This document shows positions 13,313-21,059 of a stretch of 39,471 nt of DNA, in pieces (position 1 is the first letter of the stretch; every line of letters starts with the position of its first letter). Both the position numbers and the translations under genes were made by a program. Source of the stretch: a virus. Where the stretch lies: positions 1 to 39,471 of the IMG/VR virus record IMGVR_UViG_3300028883_000085; one strand, given 5' to 3'. Below the pieces are notes generated by a model that worked only from the letters and a program-made list of their open reading frames with translations, searched no databases and was not told where the DNA came from.

Positions 13313-13767
13313 GACGCGCCTCCGTAAATTTTGAGCATGGCCCGTTGCTTCGCCAGGTGCATGCGGATCAGCTCGCGATCACAGACCGACAAAAATCCTG
13401 GTGCATCGAGCAGGTTGATCTCATCCCCAACCAGGAACACGGCGGCCCCGGCCAGACGATTGGCGGCATCAACTTTTTTAAGGATCAGGCCGACCAGGTC
13501 GGCATAGGTCACACCGCCGTCAACGACAGTCTCGATCTGGTCGATAACCTTTCCGGCATCGGAAACGTCGTAACCGTCGACCGCCTCAAGAACCCCGATC
13601 TGGACGATCAGAAGCGCTTTTGATAACGCAGCAGGATCGGGTATTCGCTCAAGTATGAGGCTTTCAGCCCCGTCACAAACGGCCGGAGGCTGAAACGTTG
13701 ATGTTGAGCATCCACCACAAACAACCAGGGCAACAACGAACAGCAGCAAAATCGATAATCTTTTCAT
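13309..13767 (-). CDS. Phage lipoprotein (152 aa)
   Basis: A lipoprotein signal, KRLSILLLFVVALVVCGGCS, places Cys20 at the lipid-attachment position (lipobox VCGGC). The mature part is helical (DPAALSKALLIVQIGVLEAV, GVTYADLVGLILKKV), with one extra Cys near residue 130. Its place next to DUF1353 and small membrane proteins fits a lysis or host-envelope module. An outer-membrane spanin is possible, but such proteins are usually shorter and proline-rich, and no partner inner spanin is certain. It overlaps neighbours by 4 nt at each end. Confidence 0.7.
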   Translation of the reverse strand: MKRLSILLLFVVALVVCGGCSTSTFQPPAVCDGAESLILERIPDPAALSKALLIVQIGVLEAVDGYDVSDAGKVIDQIETVVDGGVTYADLVGLILKKVDAANRLAGAAVFLVGDEINLLDAPGFLSVCDRELIRMHLAKQRAMLKIYGGAS

Positions 13768-14192
13768 TTTTGGCTCCTTTTGTCTTTCGGCGCGAGATAT
13801 ACGCGACGTTTATTTTTAGGGTCGGCGTTCGGTCCGCCGAACTTGCGCAGTTCGCGCAGCCACAGCCTGGCCCTCAATTTCCACATGTTGTCCTCGATCG
13901 CCAGGCGATAAAGTTCATTGTCTGCAGTTTCGCGGTATGACTTGTCGAGCAGGCCGGCGCGCAGCATCTGGTAAAGTACGTCATGGACCAGGCTGCAGCG
14001 CATGGTCGAAGGTGTATCGAAGGTCGGGCCGCTCGGGCCATCCCAGGCATATCCGGCCTTGATCAGCAGGGTTCCGTGGATGTCCAGGATAAACCAGGGC
14101 TGGACAACGGTCTTTCCGCTGATCGAAATTTTGACATGATAATCATCGGCCAACTGGTACTTGTAGCCCTTGCGATATGAGATGTAGCTCAT
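13764..14192 (-). CDS. DUF1353-family phage protein (142 aa)
   Basis: The centre contains the hallmark of DUF1353: KAGYAWDGPSGPTFDTPST followed by RCSLVHDVLYQMLRAG, with conserved Trp, Asp and His-Asp that could form an active or metal site. DUF1353 proteins are common next to lysis and tail genes; their activity is not established. The C-terminus is very basic (DPKNKRRVYLAPKDKRSQK). It is coupled to both neighbours by ATGA-type overlaps. Confidence 0.85.
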   Translation of the reverse strand: MSYISYRKGYKYQLADDYHVKISISGKTVVQPWFILDIHGTLLIKAGYAWDGPSGPTFDTPSTMRCSLVHDVLYQMLRAGLLDKSYRETADNELYRLAIEDNMWKLRARLWLRELRKFGGPNADPKNKRRVYLAPKDKRSQK

Positions 14193-14488
14193 GGCTCGAC
14201 ACCTTTCTGCTGCAACAGCTTCAGCGCTTCGGCGCGCAGAGCATCAACATCGATCTCATCAGACCGGCCGCGGCGGATATAGAGGGCCGCAGCGATCCCC
14301 AGATAAGGCAGCAACGTGCCAGGATTTCCTGCCACTGCCGCACCAATCACGGTTGACCAGTCGAGCCCGACGGTTCCGAGCATGTCGCTCACGTTGGTAT
14401 AAGCCCCGCTCAAAAAATCAGACCCTCCGACCAGAACCGATAAGCTGGCGAACAATCCACGCTGATATTTTTTGATGATTGATTTCAT
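14189..14488 (-). CDS. Small membrane-associated protein, holin-like candidate (99 aa)
   Basis: A basic N-terminus (MKSIIKKYQRG) is followed by two moderately hydrophobic segments: residues 12-35 (LFASLSVLVGGSDFLSG) and about 43-70 (DWSTVIGAAVAGNPGTLLPY, then LGIAAALYI). After these come RRGRSDEID and a short helical tail. Two weak spans, small size and position upstream of the DUF1353 and lipoprotein genes make a holin possible. The helices contain many Gly and polar residues, so it may equally be a membrane-bound structural accessory. Confidence 0.55.
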   Translation of the reverse strand: MKSIIKKYQRGLFASLSVLVGGSDFLSGAYTNVSDMLGTVGLDWSTVIGAAVAGNPGTLLPYLGIAAALYIRRGRSDEIDVDALRAEALKLLQQKGVEP

Positions 14489-14661
14489 TGGTTCAGCTCC
14501 TCAAGCAATGTCAAAATTTCCCCGGCGGTTTTCAGATCGATGGCCCAACGGTCATAGCTGGGATAAAACACCCACGCATCCAGGTAAGGGACAACCTCGC
14601 CGACGGTCAGTTTTTTGCTGTTGCGGATCTGGTAGCACCTTTCGTCGGTTTTGCGGATCAT
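14485..14661 (-). CDS. Small late protein (58 aa)
   Basis: A 58-codon frame fits exactly between its neighbours, with ATGA overlaps at both ends. It encodes MIRKTDERCYQIRNSKKLT, then VGEVVPYLDAWVFYPSYDRW and IDLKTAGEILTLLEELNQ. The GGAG just upstream of the ATG lies inside the previous gene. The sequence looks like one small soluble alpha/beta domain. The perfect double overlap and protein-like composition support a real gene. No family recognised. Confidence 0.65.
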   Translation of the reverse strand: MIRKTDERCYQIRNSKKLTVGEVVPYLDAWVFYPSYDRWAIDLKTAGEILTLLEELNQ

Positions 14662-15008
14662 CTCCGCAGCTCCTTGATTTCTTCCTCACAAAGCCCTAAC
14701 CGCCTGGTGATTTCGTTCAGCCTCTCCTGGTTAGCTGCCATGTATGCGGCCACGGTTTTATCTATTTTTGCCGTATTATTCGCCGTCTCTTTTGCACTTT
14801 CGCCTATTTTTTCAATGGCAGACTGGTTGTTGCTGTTGTTGATTTTTGTGATCGTGAACAAAGCGATCAAAGCAATTCCGATGATGATCCCGACAATGAT
14901 CCACATCCCCTGGTGACGGTTGGCAAGGCGGCTGACCTTGCCGACAGACTCCCAGAGCTTGCCCATTTCGTCCTCATGCTTTCCGTGTGAGTCGCAGTGT
15001 TCGGTCAT
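14658..15008 (-). CDS. Membrane-anchored coiled-coil protein (XhlA/holin-associated-like, 116 aa)
   Basis: A hydrophilic N-terminus (residues 1-34) with a His/Cys motif (HCDSHGKH) is followed by one strong membrane helix at 35-54 (MWIIVGIIIGIALIALFTIT). A long heptad-patterned coiled coil (residues 60-116) closes the protein. This architecture resembles haemolysin XhlA-type proteins and other lysis-cassette accessories, although those usually have the coiled coil first. A holin partner or inner-membrane spanin-like factor is plausible; position next to other small membrane genes supports lysis. Confidence 0.6.
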   Translation of the reverse strand: MTEHCDSHGKHEDEMGKLWESVGKVSRLANRHQGMWIIVGIIIGIALIALFTITKINNSNNQSAIEKIGESAKETANNTAKIDKTVAAYMAANQERLNEITRRLGLCEEEIKELRR

Positions 15009-15019
15009 CGGTGTCCCTC

Positions 15020-15274
15020 TTAGCTTAAAATGACAGTTTTCAGCCCGCCGGTCGGCTGCAATAAAGCCTCCCCGGCGATACTTGCTGTGTTGCCTGCGAT
15101 CGACACGTTCACCAGATCACCGGCGCTGACGTCTGTCCCGGCATAGGCGGTGCGTTCAGATCCGTCCGGCAGGCGGACTTTTGCCGTCGATCCGGATGCG
15201 GACACCACCCGGCAGGCGACCAGGTTGCGCTGGTCGATGTTGAGGCGTTTTTTAATTTTAGTCAGTGTATCCAT
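15020..15274 (-). CDS. Small beta-barrel tail protein (84 aa)
   Basis: The sequence (KIKKRLNIDQRNLVACRVVS, then STAKVRLPDGSERTAYAGTD, then VSAGDLVNVSIAGNTASIAG) reads as an OB-like five-strand barrel. Short proteins of this kind occur among tail genes of siphophages and may decorate or plug the tail tip. Its start is supplied by the ribosome site at the edge of the hairpin element just upstream (CAGG, 9 nt before the ATG). Confidence 0.6.
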   Translation of the reverse strand: MDTLTKIKKRLNIDQRNLVACRVVSASGSTAKVRLPDGSERTAYAGTDVSAGDLVNVSIAGNTASIAGEALLQPTGGLKTVILS

Positions 15275-15288
15275 CAGTCAAAACCTGT

Positions 15289-15443
15289 TAGCCACCAAGG
15301 CACCAAGGCCACCAAGAGAATCAAAGTCAAAAGCTGTTTTTATTGTTAAATTCAAAGTCAAAGGCCTTTTTTTTTGGTTTAAACCCTAAAAAATGGTTTC
15401 TTGTTTTTTGCCTTTCTTGGTGTCCTTCGTGCCTTTGTGGCTA
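15289..15443. repeat. Hairpin element copy 1 (155 bp), abutting a gene start
   Basis: TAGCCACCAAGGCACCAAGG at one end and TTGGTGTCCTTCGTGCC...GTGGCTA at the other form imperfect terminal inverted repeats of about 30 bp around an AT-rich interior (CAAAGTCAAA direct repeats). It fills the gap between two tail genes. On the minus strand the element ends GGTGGCTAACAGGTTTTGAC just before the ATG at 15274, so the downstream gene's Shine-Dalgarno site lies at the element edge. Same length as copy 2. Confidence 0.85.
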
Positions 15444-15450
15444 TATTCCT

Positions 15451-16149
15451 TTAAACCGCTTCGTAATATTCGACCAGCAGGTCGTAAATCACATCATCCT
15501 GCTGGTCGATGCTCTGCCGGATCGCCAGGACCTGGGCTTTTTGTGCCGTTTCATCCAGGGCGCTGACGGTAAAGGCGATCAGGTCCCCTTCCTGCAGGGC
15601 GGCCACCTGGTCGGCGTTGTCATCGGTGCGCAGCACGCGCAATTTGCGCCGGTGTTTGTGATAGGTGTTGTCATTAACGGCCACGCCGCCGACAGCCTCG
15701 GCCTGGTCCTCATCAACAATTAGCGGGTGCGTGATGTCGTCGAGCCAGATAACCGGGATTGTTTCGTGTGTTTCGTCGGCTTCGTCGGCGGTCAGGCTGA
15801 TATCGCGCAAAACAACAACATAGGGCGGCGGGCTGCTGGTCGCCTCGATGACCCCGGCGGTGATCGTCCAGCGCCAGGTGATCGCTTCAGCCGATTGCCC
15901 GGTCGGCGTGGCGGTAATGGTCGCGGTGATGCGCGCGCCGTAACTGCTCGAGGACCCCGGCGTGTACTCGATGCGCCGGCCGTCGGTGATCGCGGTTTCT
16001 GTGACCGTGACCGACGTGCCGTCGATCGCCAGGGTCACGCCCGCGTCGACGCCGTTGACCGTGTCGATCACATCGACGGTCAGGGACCAATCGCGGCGCA
16101 CGTCGATGCTGTTGGCTGCAGGAGCTGTGTTTTGTAGTTCAATCGCCAT
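15451..16149 (-). CDS. Tail-region protein with Ig/FN3-like N-terminus (232 aa)
   Basis: Residues 1-95 read as a beta-sandwich (NTAPAANSIDVRRDWSLTVD, GVTLAIDGTSVTVTETAITD, ARITATITATPTGQSAEAIT) like bacterial Ig domains in which each repeat opens with 'xxPxxNxxxV'. Residues 105-232 form a second domain with a His/Lys-rich middle (VNDNTYHKHRRKLRVLRTDD) and an acidic end. The lambda-like order (tail hub, then this) suggests a tail-tip or fibre-connecting protein. The start lies 9 nt after AAGG at the end of hairpin element copy 2. Confidence 0.6.
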   Translation of the reverse strand: MAIELQNTAPAANSIDVRRDWSLTVDVIDTVNGVDAGVTLAIDGTSVTVTETAITDGRRIEYTPGSSSSYGARITATITATPTGQSAEAITWRWTITAGVIEATSSPPPYVVVLRDISLTADEADETHETIPVIWLDDITHPLIVDEDQAEAVGGVAVNDNTYHKHRRKLRVLRTDDNADQVAALQEGDLIAFTVSALDETAQKAQVLAIRQSIDQQDDVIYDLLVEYYEAV

Positions 16150-16166
16150 GGGTCAAAACCTTCTAT

Positions 16167-16321
16167 TAGCCACCAAGGCACCAAGGACACCAAGAGAATC
16201 AAAGTCAAAACCTGTTTTTATTATTAAGATCAAAATCAAAGCCTTTTGCTTTTTGTTTAAACCCTAAAAAAGGGCTTCTTGTTGTTTGCCTTTCTTGGTG
16301 TCCTTCGTGCCTTGGTGGCTA
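16167..16321. repeat. Hairpin element copy 2 (155 bp), supplies a stop codon and a ribosome site
   Basis: Same terminal inverted repeats as copy 1, here nearly perfect (TAGCCACCAAGGCACC... / ...CGTGCCTTGGTGGCTA). On the minus strand the first three bases of the element (TAG, 16321-16319) are the stop codon of the 77-aa gene. The far end (GGCTAATAGAAGGTTTTGAC) carries AAGG 9 nt before the ATG at 16149. The element therefore defines both the end of one gene and the start signal of the next. Confidence 0.85.
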
Positions 16322-16552
16322 TATTTGCTTGTTTTTGTAAGGCACTTTTTTATTCAGCCATTCCTGGCGTTTTTTACATCCGCCGCAGGGTTTTATGCCG
16401 ACGGCTTTTGTCGCTTTGGCGATGGTGTCGCCGAGGCCTCTGGACCGCTTGACCTCTTTGCCGTTGTGGTACAACTTGCCGCTTGATGATCCTTTAACAA
16501 TCATGGACAGCGCCAGAGCCGCCAGCGGCGATAAAATGTAACCGGGATACAA
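16319..16552 (-). CDS. Small Cys-motif phage protein (77 aa)
   Basis: The C-terminal half carries the motif GLGDTIAKATKAVGIKPCGG then CKKRQEWLNKKVPY. I recognise this as a widespread small phage protein in environmental Gram-negatives, in which the CGGCKKRxxWLN signature is strongly kept; its function is unknown. The N-terminus (YILSPLAALALSMIVKGSSS) is hydrophobic and may be membrane-associated. Overlaps the upstream gene by 52 nt in another frame. Its TAG stop is part of hairpin element copy 2, so the last residues (YKNKQI) may be insertion-derived. Confidence 0.7.
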   Translation of the reverse strand: MYPGYILSPLAALALSMIVKGSSSGKLYHNGKEVKRSRGLGDTIAKATKAVGIKPCGGCKKRQEWLNKKVPYKNKQI

Positions 16553-17190
16553 TCTTCACAGCCATAAGTGCAATCACCAGGACTGACAGAACCCGGTATT
16601 TCTGTGCTGCCCATAGATGAGGCTGACCAGCAAGATGGCGGCTGACTGGTGTTACACCAGCCATAATCGCGGTAAGTATCAAGACCATTTTCTGCATAAA
16701 CATAAGCCGCGTATAAAAGGACCCAATAGGTCGATAGCTCACCCGGTGTCATTGAATAACCGCAATCATCAACAACCTGTTGCGCCAAATCTTCGACCGC
16801 GCTGCTTCCGCTTGAAAGCTCAAAGGCTAAGACCGTCTCGATATAGTTTTCCTGTACGGCATTTGACCGTCTGGCATATACAACCGCCTGCTGTACCGGA
16901 TCGCACGAATCGGTGACTGTGATCGTATAAATCGCGCTTTCTCCTGGCGTGCAGGTCCCCGTGCTGGTCACAATTCCTGTTGCGCTGTTTATTGCACCCT
17001 TGTCGATCGAATAGGTGTAAGGCTCGACCCCGCCGCTGGCTTCATATTCAGCGCCGGTGAAAATCGTTGTCGGCCCCGTCAGGAAAAGTTCGTCGCAACC
17101 GGCGCAAAGCTCGATATCTGTTTCAGGACATATCGCAATATCTCCTCCGCCGTTCAGTTCCTGATCTGTGCATAAAACGATGTCAGTCAT
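16501..17190 (-). CDS. Cysteine-rich tail-region protein (229 aa)
   Basis: An unrecognised protein with 15 or more cysteines in CxxC-like or spaced pairs (AICPETDIELCAGCDELF, GSVSPGDCTYGCEDC). An Ig-like centre (TTIFTGAEYEASGGVEPYTY, TPGESAIYTITVTDSC) recalls the SprB/PKD-type 'GGVEPYTYS' repeat of secreted adhesins. The Cys pattern suggests disulfide- or metal-stabilised virion surface protein. It lies just after the tail hub (3-nt gap). Its C-terminus overlaps the next gene. Confidence 0.6.
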   Translation of the reverse strand: MTDIVLCTDQELNGGGDIAICPETDIELCAGCDELFLTGPTTIFTGAEYEASGGVEPYTYSIDKGAINSATGIVTSTGTCTPGESAIYTITVTDSCDPVQQAVVYARRSNAVQENYIETVLAFELSSGSSAVEDLAQQVVDDCGYSMTPGELSTYWVLLYAAYVYAENGLDTYRDYGWCNTSQPPSCWSASSMGSTEIPGSVSPGDCTYGCEDCIPVTFYRRWRLWRCP

Positions 17191-17193
17191 AAG

Positions 17194-19515
17194 TCAGCAC
17201 GTAAAAGTAAAGGGGTAGTCGTTGCCGTCAATCGTTGCCGTCGCCCCGTTGCTGCCGGTCACAGCGTTGGTAAAAACAAAGTAGCCGCCGGCATCGGTGA
17301 CCGTACCGCCGCCGGAATCAAAGGAGACCGGGACCCCGGCATGTGGTACGCCATCGCAAATAAGACGGCGCTTGCCGCTGATATCTCCGCTTGTTCCGCT
17401 ATCGCCATCAGATCCGCTGGCTGTCGTATCCGTCCCGCTCGGGTAGCTGACCGTTCCGACGCCGTCGTCGTCTGTCACCACGCGCACGATATCGATCGAC
17501 AGGCGCGCAATCAGACTGCCGCACATAGCACTGATATAACAGCGGCCGGTGTATCCCCCGGCGGTCAGGTCGGTTGTTGCAATTCCGCCTGACGTGTAGG
17601 CGGTTGTCGTTGACAGTTCCGCCCCGGTCGGTCCCTGCAGGGTAAACTGCACAGGGGTCCCGTCGGTCACGGCGCTGCCGCCGCTCTGTTCAACCGTGGC
17701 GGTGATGGTCGCCGTTCCCGCTTCGTTTTCGACCTCGGCCGTGGTGTTGTAGCTGACATCGACCTGGCTGGTGCCAAAGGTGAAATATTGCGCGGCGTTG
17801 GTCACGCGCATGTAAAGGCGATGCTCGCTTGATACATAACGATAACCGGCGTATTGCAGGTCCAGCGCGCTGCTGATCTGCACCGATCCGGCGACCGCGT
17901 TGGCAACAACGACGTAACCATCGAACCCGATCGTTCCGTCGGCATATTGTTCGCTATGAACGGTCAGGTTGGTTTCGCTGACCGCCGTCTGGCCCTCGAT
18001 GGTCGTGCCGACCAGGATCTGCGCCTTGTCGCTGGCCAGCTCCATGCTGTCGATCGCGCTGCCGAGCAACGACAACCAGGCGCTGCCCTCCTGGCTTAAT
18101 GCCGCGGCGGTGATCTTGGCCGTGCCGACGGTCGTGCCTGATCCGATCTCGACCGTCGCCTGGCCGGCGGCATCGCATAAACTTGATGACTGCCCCAGGC
18201 TGGCGGATAATGGCGCGGAATTATAGGTTTCATAATCGATGATCACGGCCGTGCCGGAAGGCCCTGGCGTGATCCCCAAGGTGATGCTGGTCGTGTTTTG
18301 CGTGTAGCTGCCGCCGTTGGCAAAATTGGTGCCGCTGCGGTTAACGTCCGTCGCGCGATAAACGCCGATCACGCGGCCGATGGCGTTGTCGGTGCTGACC
18401 GCTAAATCTCCGGTGGTGTCCTGTTCTTCGCCGATAATTTCGTCGGCCTGGTCGGCCAATGTCCAGCTGACCGTTTCGGCCTGGGTATAGCTGACAATAA
18501 ACAGCTGCGTGGCCTGGGTCGGCACGGTGATTTCGTCGGCGTCAAAACTGGTCGGCGTGATCCGCGTGCCCTTGACCGGGCTTTGTTGCGTGCCGCTGTT
18601 GAGCCAGACCGCCTGCACGGCGTAACAGCCGCTGACCGGAATGGTCGTATAAGATCCGGCGCTGATCGCCTCATCAATCACCGCTTTATGCTGCACCAGC
18701 TGACCGGAGGAATCGTAAACCGTGGCCGTGGCATCGGCCGTGCTGGTTCCATCGGCGTCGATACTGGTCGGAGAAACAGAAACGGAAACAACCGGCAAGG
18801 TCGGGCGGGTATAATCGGCCTGTTCGCCCTGGACGCGCACGGCGTTGCCAGGCTGCTTGCCGCGCAGAAGCTCATAATTTAAAGACTGCGCATCTGAAAA
18901 TGTCCTGGTCGCTGTTTCGCTTAAGGCGCGTGACGGATGGTCATAAACTTCGAAGTTCAGCCCGTCGAGGCTGACGCGCAGCTTTGCGCCGCACATCTCG
19001 ACCAGTTCGCGCAGCAGTTCCAGGCGCGGCCGGCGCGAAACCTGCCAGCGGCCGCCGGGGATGGTCGGATCGATAGCGGCCAGCCAGATAACCCCGACGG
19101 CGTCGCCGGTTAAACTGGCGGCATGTTCGGTACAGATCAGTCGCGCCATGTCGCTGGCGCTGATATCGTTTAAAAAATCATAAGTCAGCGGCCGAAACTC
19201 GGTAATAATGCCCGCCCAGGCGCGCCCGCTGATCTGCGGATAATCTTTGGCGCTTTCGATGCTTCCGCTGAGTTTTTCGATGCGGAAATAACGGCTGTAA
19301 TCTTCATCTGTGATGCGCAGGCGCGCGCGGGTGCGGTTGGTTTCCGGGTCAAGCAGCCCGGCAGGGATGTCGATATCGGCGGCAAATGTCAGCGCGATGT
19401 CTGGTATAACCTGGCTGTCGCTGTTGGTGCCCGCGCTGCAGCTGCGCACCGATCCCTCCGGGACCTCGACCCAGGCGGGCGTGGCGTTTTCGACTTCGAT
19501 CAGCCAATGGCTCAT
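17194..19515 (-). CDS. Tail hub/tip protein with bacterial Ig-like domains (773 aa)
   Basis: Residues 1-240 resemble the baseplate-hub fold of tail proteins (gp27/GpD type): FRIEKLSGSIESAKDYPQIS, SARDMxRLIC-type helix (SASDMARLICTEH), and RPRLELLRELVEMCGAKLRV followed by NFEVYD. Residues about 245-700 are Ig-like modules of the Big type, e.g. VSVSVSPTSIDADGTSTADA and EAGTATITATVEQSGGSAVT. The C-terminus (GSDGDSGTSGDISGKRRLIC then a small beta domain) may bind the host surface. It follows the tape measure with a 4-nt overlap. It would close the tail and contact the cell; the Ig modules probably give weak adhesion. Confidence 0.75.
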   Translation of the reverse strand: MSHWLIEVENATPAWVEVPEGSVRSCSAGTNSDSQVIPDIALTFAADIDIPAGLLDPETNRTRARLRITDEDYSRYFRIEKLSGSIESAKDYPQISGRAWAGIITEFRPLTYDFLNDISASDMARLICTEHAASLTGDAVGVIWLAAIDPTIPGGRWQVSRRPRLELLRELVEMCGAKLRVSLDGLNFEVYDHPSRALSETATRTFSDAQSLNYELLRGKQPGNAVRVQGEQADYTRPTLPVVSVSVSPTSIDADGTSTADATATVYDSSGQLVQHKAVIDEAISAGSYTTIPVSGCYAVQAVWLNSGTQQSPVKGTRITPTSFDADEITVPTQATQLFIVSYTQAETVSWTLADQADEIIGEEQDTTGDLAVSTDNAIGRVIGVYRATDVNRSGTNFANGGSYTQNTTSITLGITPGPSGTAVIIDYETYNSAPLSASLGQSSSLCDAAGQATVEIGSGTTVGTAKITAAALSQEGSAWLSLLGSAIDSMELASDKAQILVGTTIEGQTAVSETNLTVHSEQYADGTIGFDGYVVVANAVAGSVQISSALDLQYAGYRYVSSEHRLYMRVTNAAQYFTFGTSQVDVSYNTTAEVENEAGTATITATVEQSGGSAVTDGTPVQFTLQGPTGAELSTTTAYTSGGIATTDLTAGGYTGRCYISAMCGSLIARLSIDIVRVVTDDDGVGTVSYPSGTDTTASGSDGDSGTSGDISGKRRLICDGVPHAGVPVSFDSGGGTVTDAGGYFVFTNAVTGSNGATATIDGNDYPFTFTC

Positions 19516-20957
19516 CGGTCGGCCTCATCGTCCAGGGCGTCGGCTAGGGCATCTACTGAGTTAAAAGATCCCCCTCCCTTTCCTTTGAGTAGTTCAGCGT
19601 TTAGACGTCGAGCAGCCTCAAATTGGCGGTTATAGGCGGCTGTAGCCAGATCGGCTGCGGCGGCTTTTTTCTTTTCCGCTTCTGCGGCTTTTTCTCCGCC
19701 TTCTGTTTGTGACTTTATTAATCCATCAACCGCAGGCTGCAAAAACTCCTTAATTTCATCTGCCGCCGTTTCGGCCATGCTTTTAAACTTTTTCTCTGTA
19801 TCGTCCTGCTTAATCTGTAACCTTCCAAGCGCCAACTCTGCAGCCTCAAGTTCTTTTCTTAATCCATTTCCCCCCTCAATGCGGTTGATCGTGTCGCCGA
19901 TATCTGCATAGGTGGCCTTAACGCTAGCGTCAGTATTGACTCCTGGAATACTGCCGATTCCCTCTAATAGGTGGATGAAAGCAAGACGGAGGTTATTTAC
20001 CAGCTCAAGCCCCCAGATTTGCGCATTTTTCAGCAGGATATCGAAAAGCTCACGGATCTGCTTAAAACCTGACAATGCCAGAATCAGCATTTCAGCAGCT
20101 TTGATCGCTCCGCTAACGATCCCTGGAAGGGCCTGGAAAATGGCGATCAGGCCGGTCATGATCTTGTCGCCGAAGCCCTTGGCCAACTCGTCGAAGCGGC
20201 CGGACTTTTTCAGCTCGTTGATTTTATCGATCACGCCTTTAATGGCGTTTTTCATGCCGTCAAAAACACCGGACCCCATGACCGACTGGCGGAACTGAAA
20301 CCAGGCGTCTTTCAGCATCGATGTCAGTCCGTCCCAGGTGTTGGCCATTTCGCCTGTTGCGCCTTTGAACTGGCTGCCGGCCTTGTTCCATTCCGACCAA
20401 AGCTGTTTCCTGGTTTCTTCTGCGCTATAGGTCACACCAGCCTGGAACCCGAGCATAGAGAGTATGCCACGCTCTCTGAACAAGTCCGCAGAGGCCGCTC
20501 CGGCAGACAACATACGGCTGACCTGCTCTGTCGTCTGTTGAATCCCCAATCCTGACGCGGCAGCCAGATCACCGATCAGCGGCATCCATTGAGTGATTTC
20601 ATCGACGCCGCCCTTCATGATACCGGCTAATTGTGTTGCGGACGCCATGATCTCGTTGTACTCAAACGGAACCCGACCGGCATACTCGGACATCTCTTTG
20701 AATAGCCGGTTGCCTTCCTTCTGGCTGCCAAGCAGGACCTTCAGACGGACCTGATAGTTTTCTGTTTCGCGCGCCGCATTGATAAACGATTTTGCCAGCA
20801 CACTGCCGCCAAGGGCCGTACCAAGGCCGACGATTCCGGCTTTCAGGCTGAAAACGCTGCTAGCCAGAGACTTTATCCGCCCACGAATGGTGCGGAAAAC
20901 CTTGCTGGCTTTGTCTTTAGCGCTGACAATCAGCTGGATACGGCTGTTCTTTGCCAT
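19512..20957 (-). CDS. Tail tape measure protein (481 aa)
   Basis: The N-terminus (MAKNSRIQLIVSAKDKASKV, then FRTIRGRIKSLASSVFSLKA) is typical of tape measure proteins. Residues 90-230 contain the conserved NEIMASATQLAGIMKGGVDE and LIGDLAAASGLGIQQTTEQV motifs of the lambda/TP901-type core. Hydrophobic helices at about 265-330 could insert into the membrane. The C-terminus is a Lys/Glu/Ala coiled coil. At 481 residues the predicted tail is short, roughly 70 nm by the usual 0.15 nm per residue, about half of lambda. Confidence 0.9.
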   Translation of the reverse strand: MAKNSRIQLIVSAKDKASKVFRTIRGRIKSLASSVFSLKAGIVGLGTALGGSVLAKSFINAARETENYQVRLKVLLGSQKEGNRLFKEMSEYAGRVPFEYNEIMASATQLAGIMKGGVDEITQWMPLIGDLAAASGLGIQQTTEQVSRMLSAGAASADLFRERGILSMLGFQAGVTYSAEETRKQLWSEWNKAGSQFKGATGEMANTWDGLTSMLKDAWFQFRQSVMGSGVFDGMKNAIKGVIDKINELKKSGRFDELAKGFGDKIMTGLIAIFQALPGIVSGAIKAAEMLILALSGFKQIRELFDILLKNAQIWGLELVNNLRLAFIHLLEGIGSIPGVNTDASVKATYADIGDTINRIEGGNGLRKELEAAELALGRLQIKQDDTEKKFKSMAETAADEIKEFLQPAVDGLIKSQTEGGEKAAEAEKKKAAAADLATAAYNRQFEAARRLNAELLKGKGGGSFNSVDALADALDDEADR

Positions 20958-20960
20958 ACT

Positions 20961-21059
20961 TTATGCCTCGGTTTTTAATTTCCGATAATGCTTGCGCCAG
21001 GCCGATATAAACAGGCGCGGCCAACGCAACAAGTAGGTGATTCCTTTAAAAACGATCAT
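20961..21059 (-). CDS. Micropeptide at the tail-chaperone position (32 aa)
   Basis: A 32-codon frame begins right after the tail-tube stop (TAAATG) and fills the gap to the tape measure: MIVFKGITYLLRWPRLFISA, then WRKHYRKLKTEA. It is an amphipathic, basic helix. The site between tail tube and tape measure normally holds tail-assembly chaperones (lambda G/GT) of about 100-250 aa; none is present. The peptide has no Shine-Dalgarno site of its own and would rely on coupling. Real translation is uncertain. Confidence 0.4.
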   Translation of the reverse strand: MIVFKGITYLLRWPRLFISAWRKHYRKLKTEA

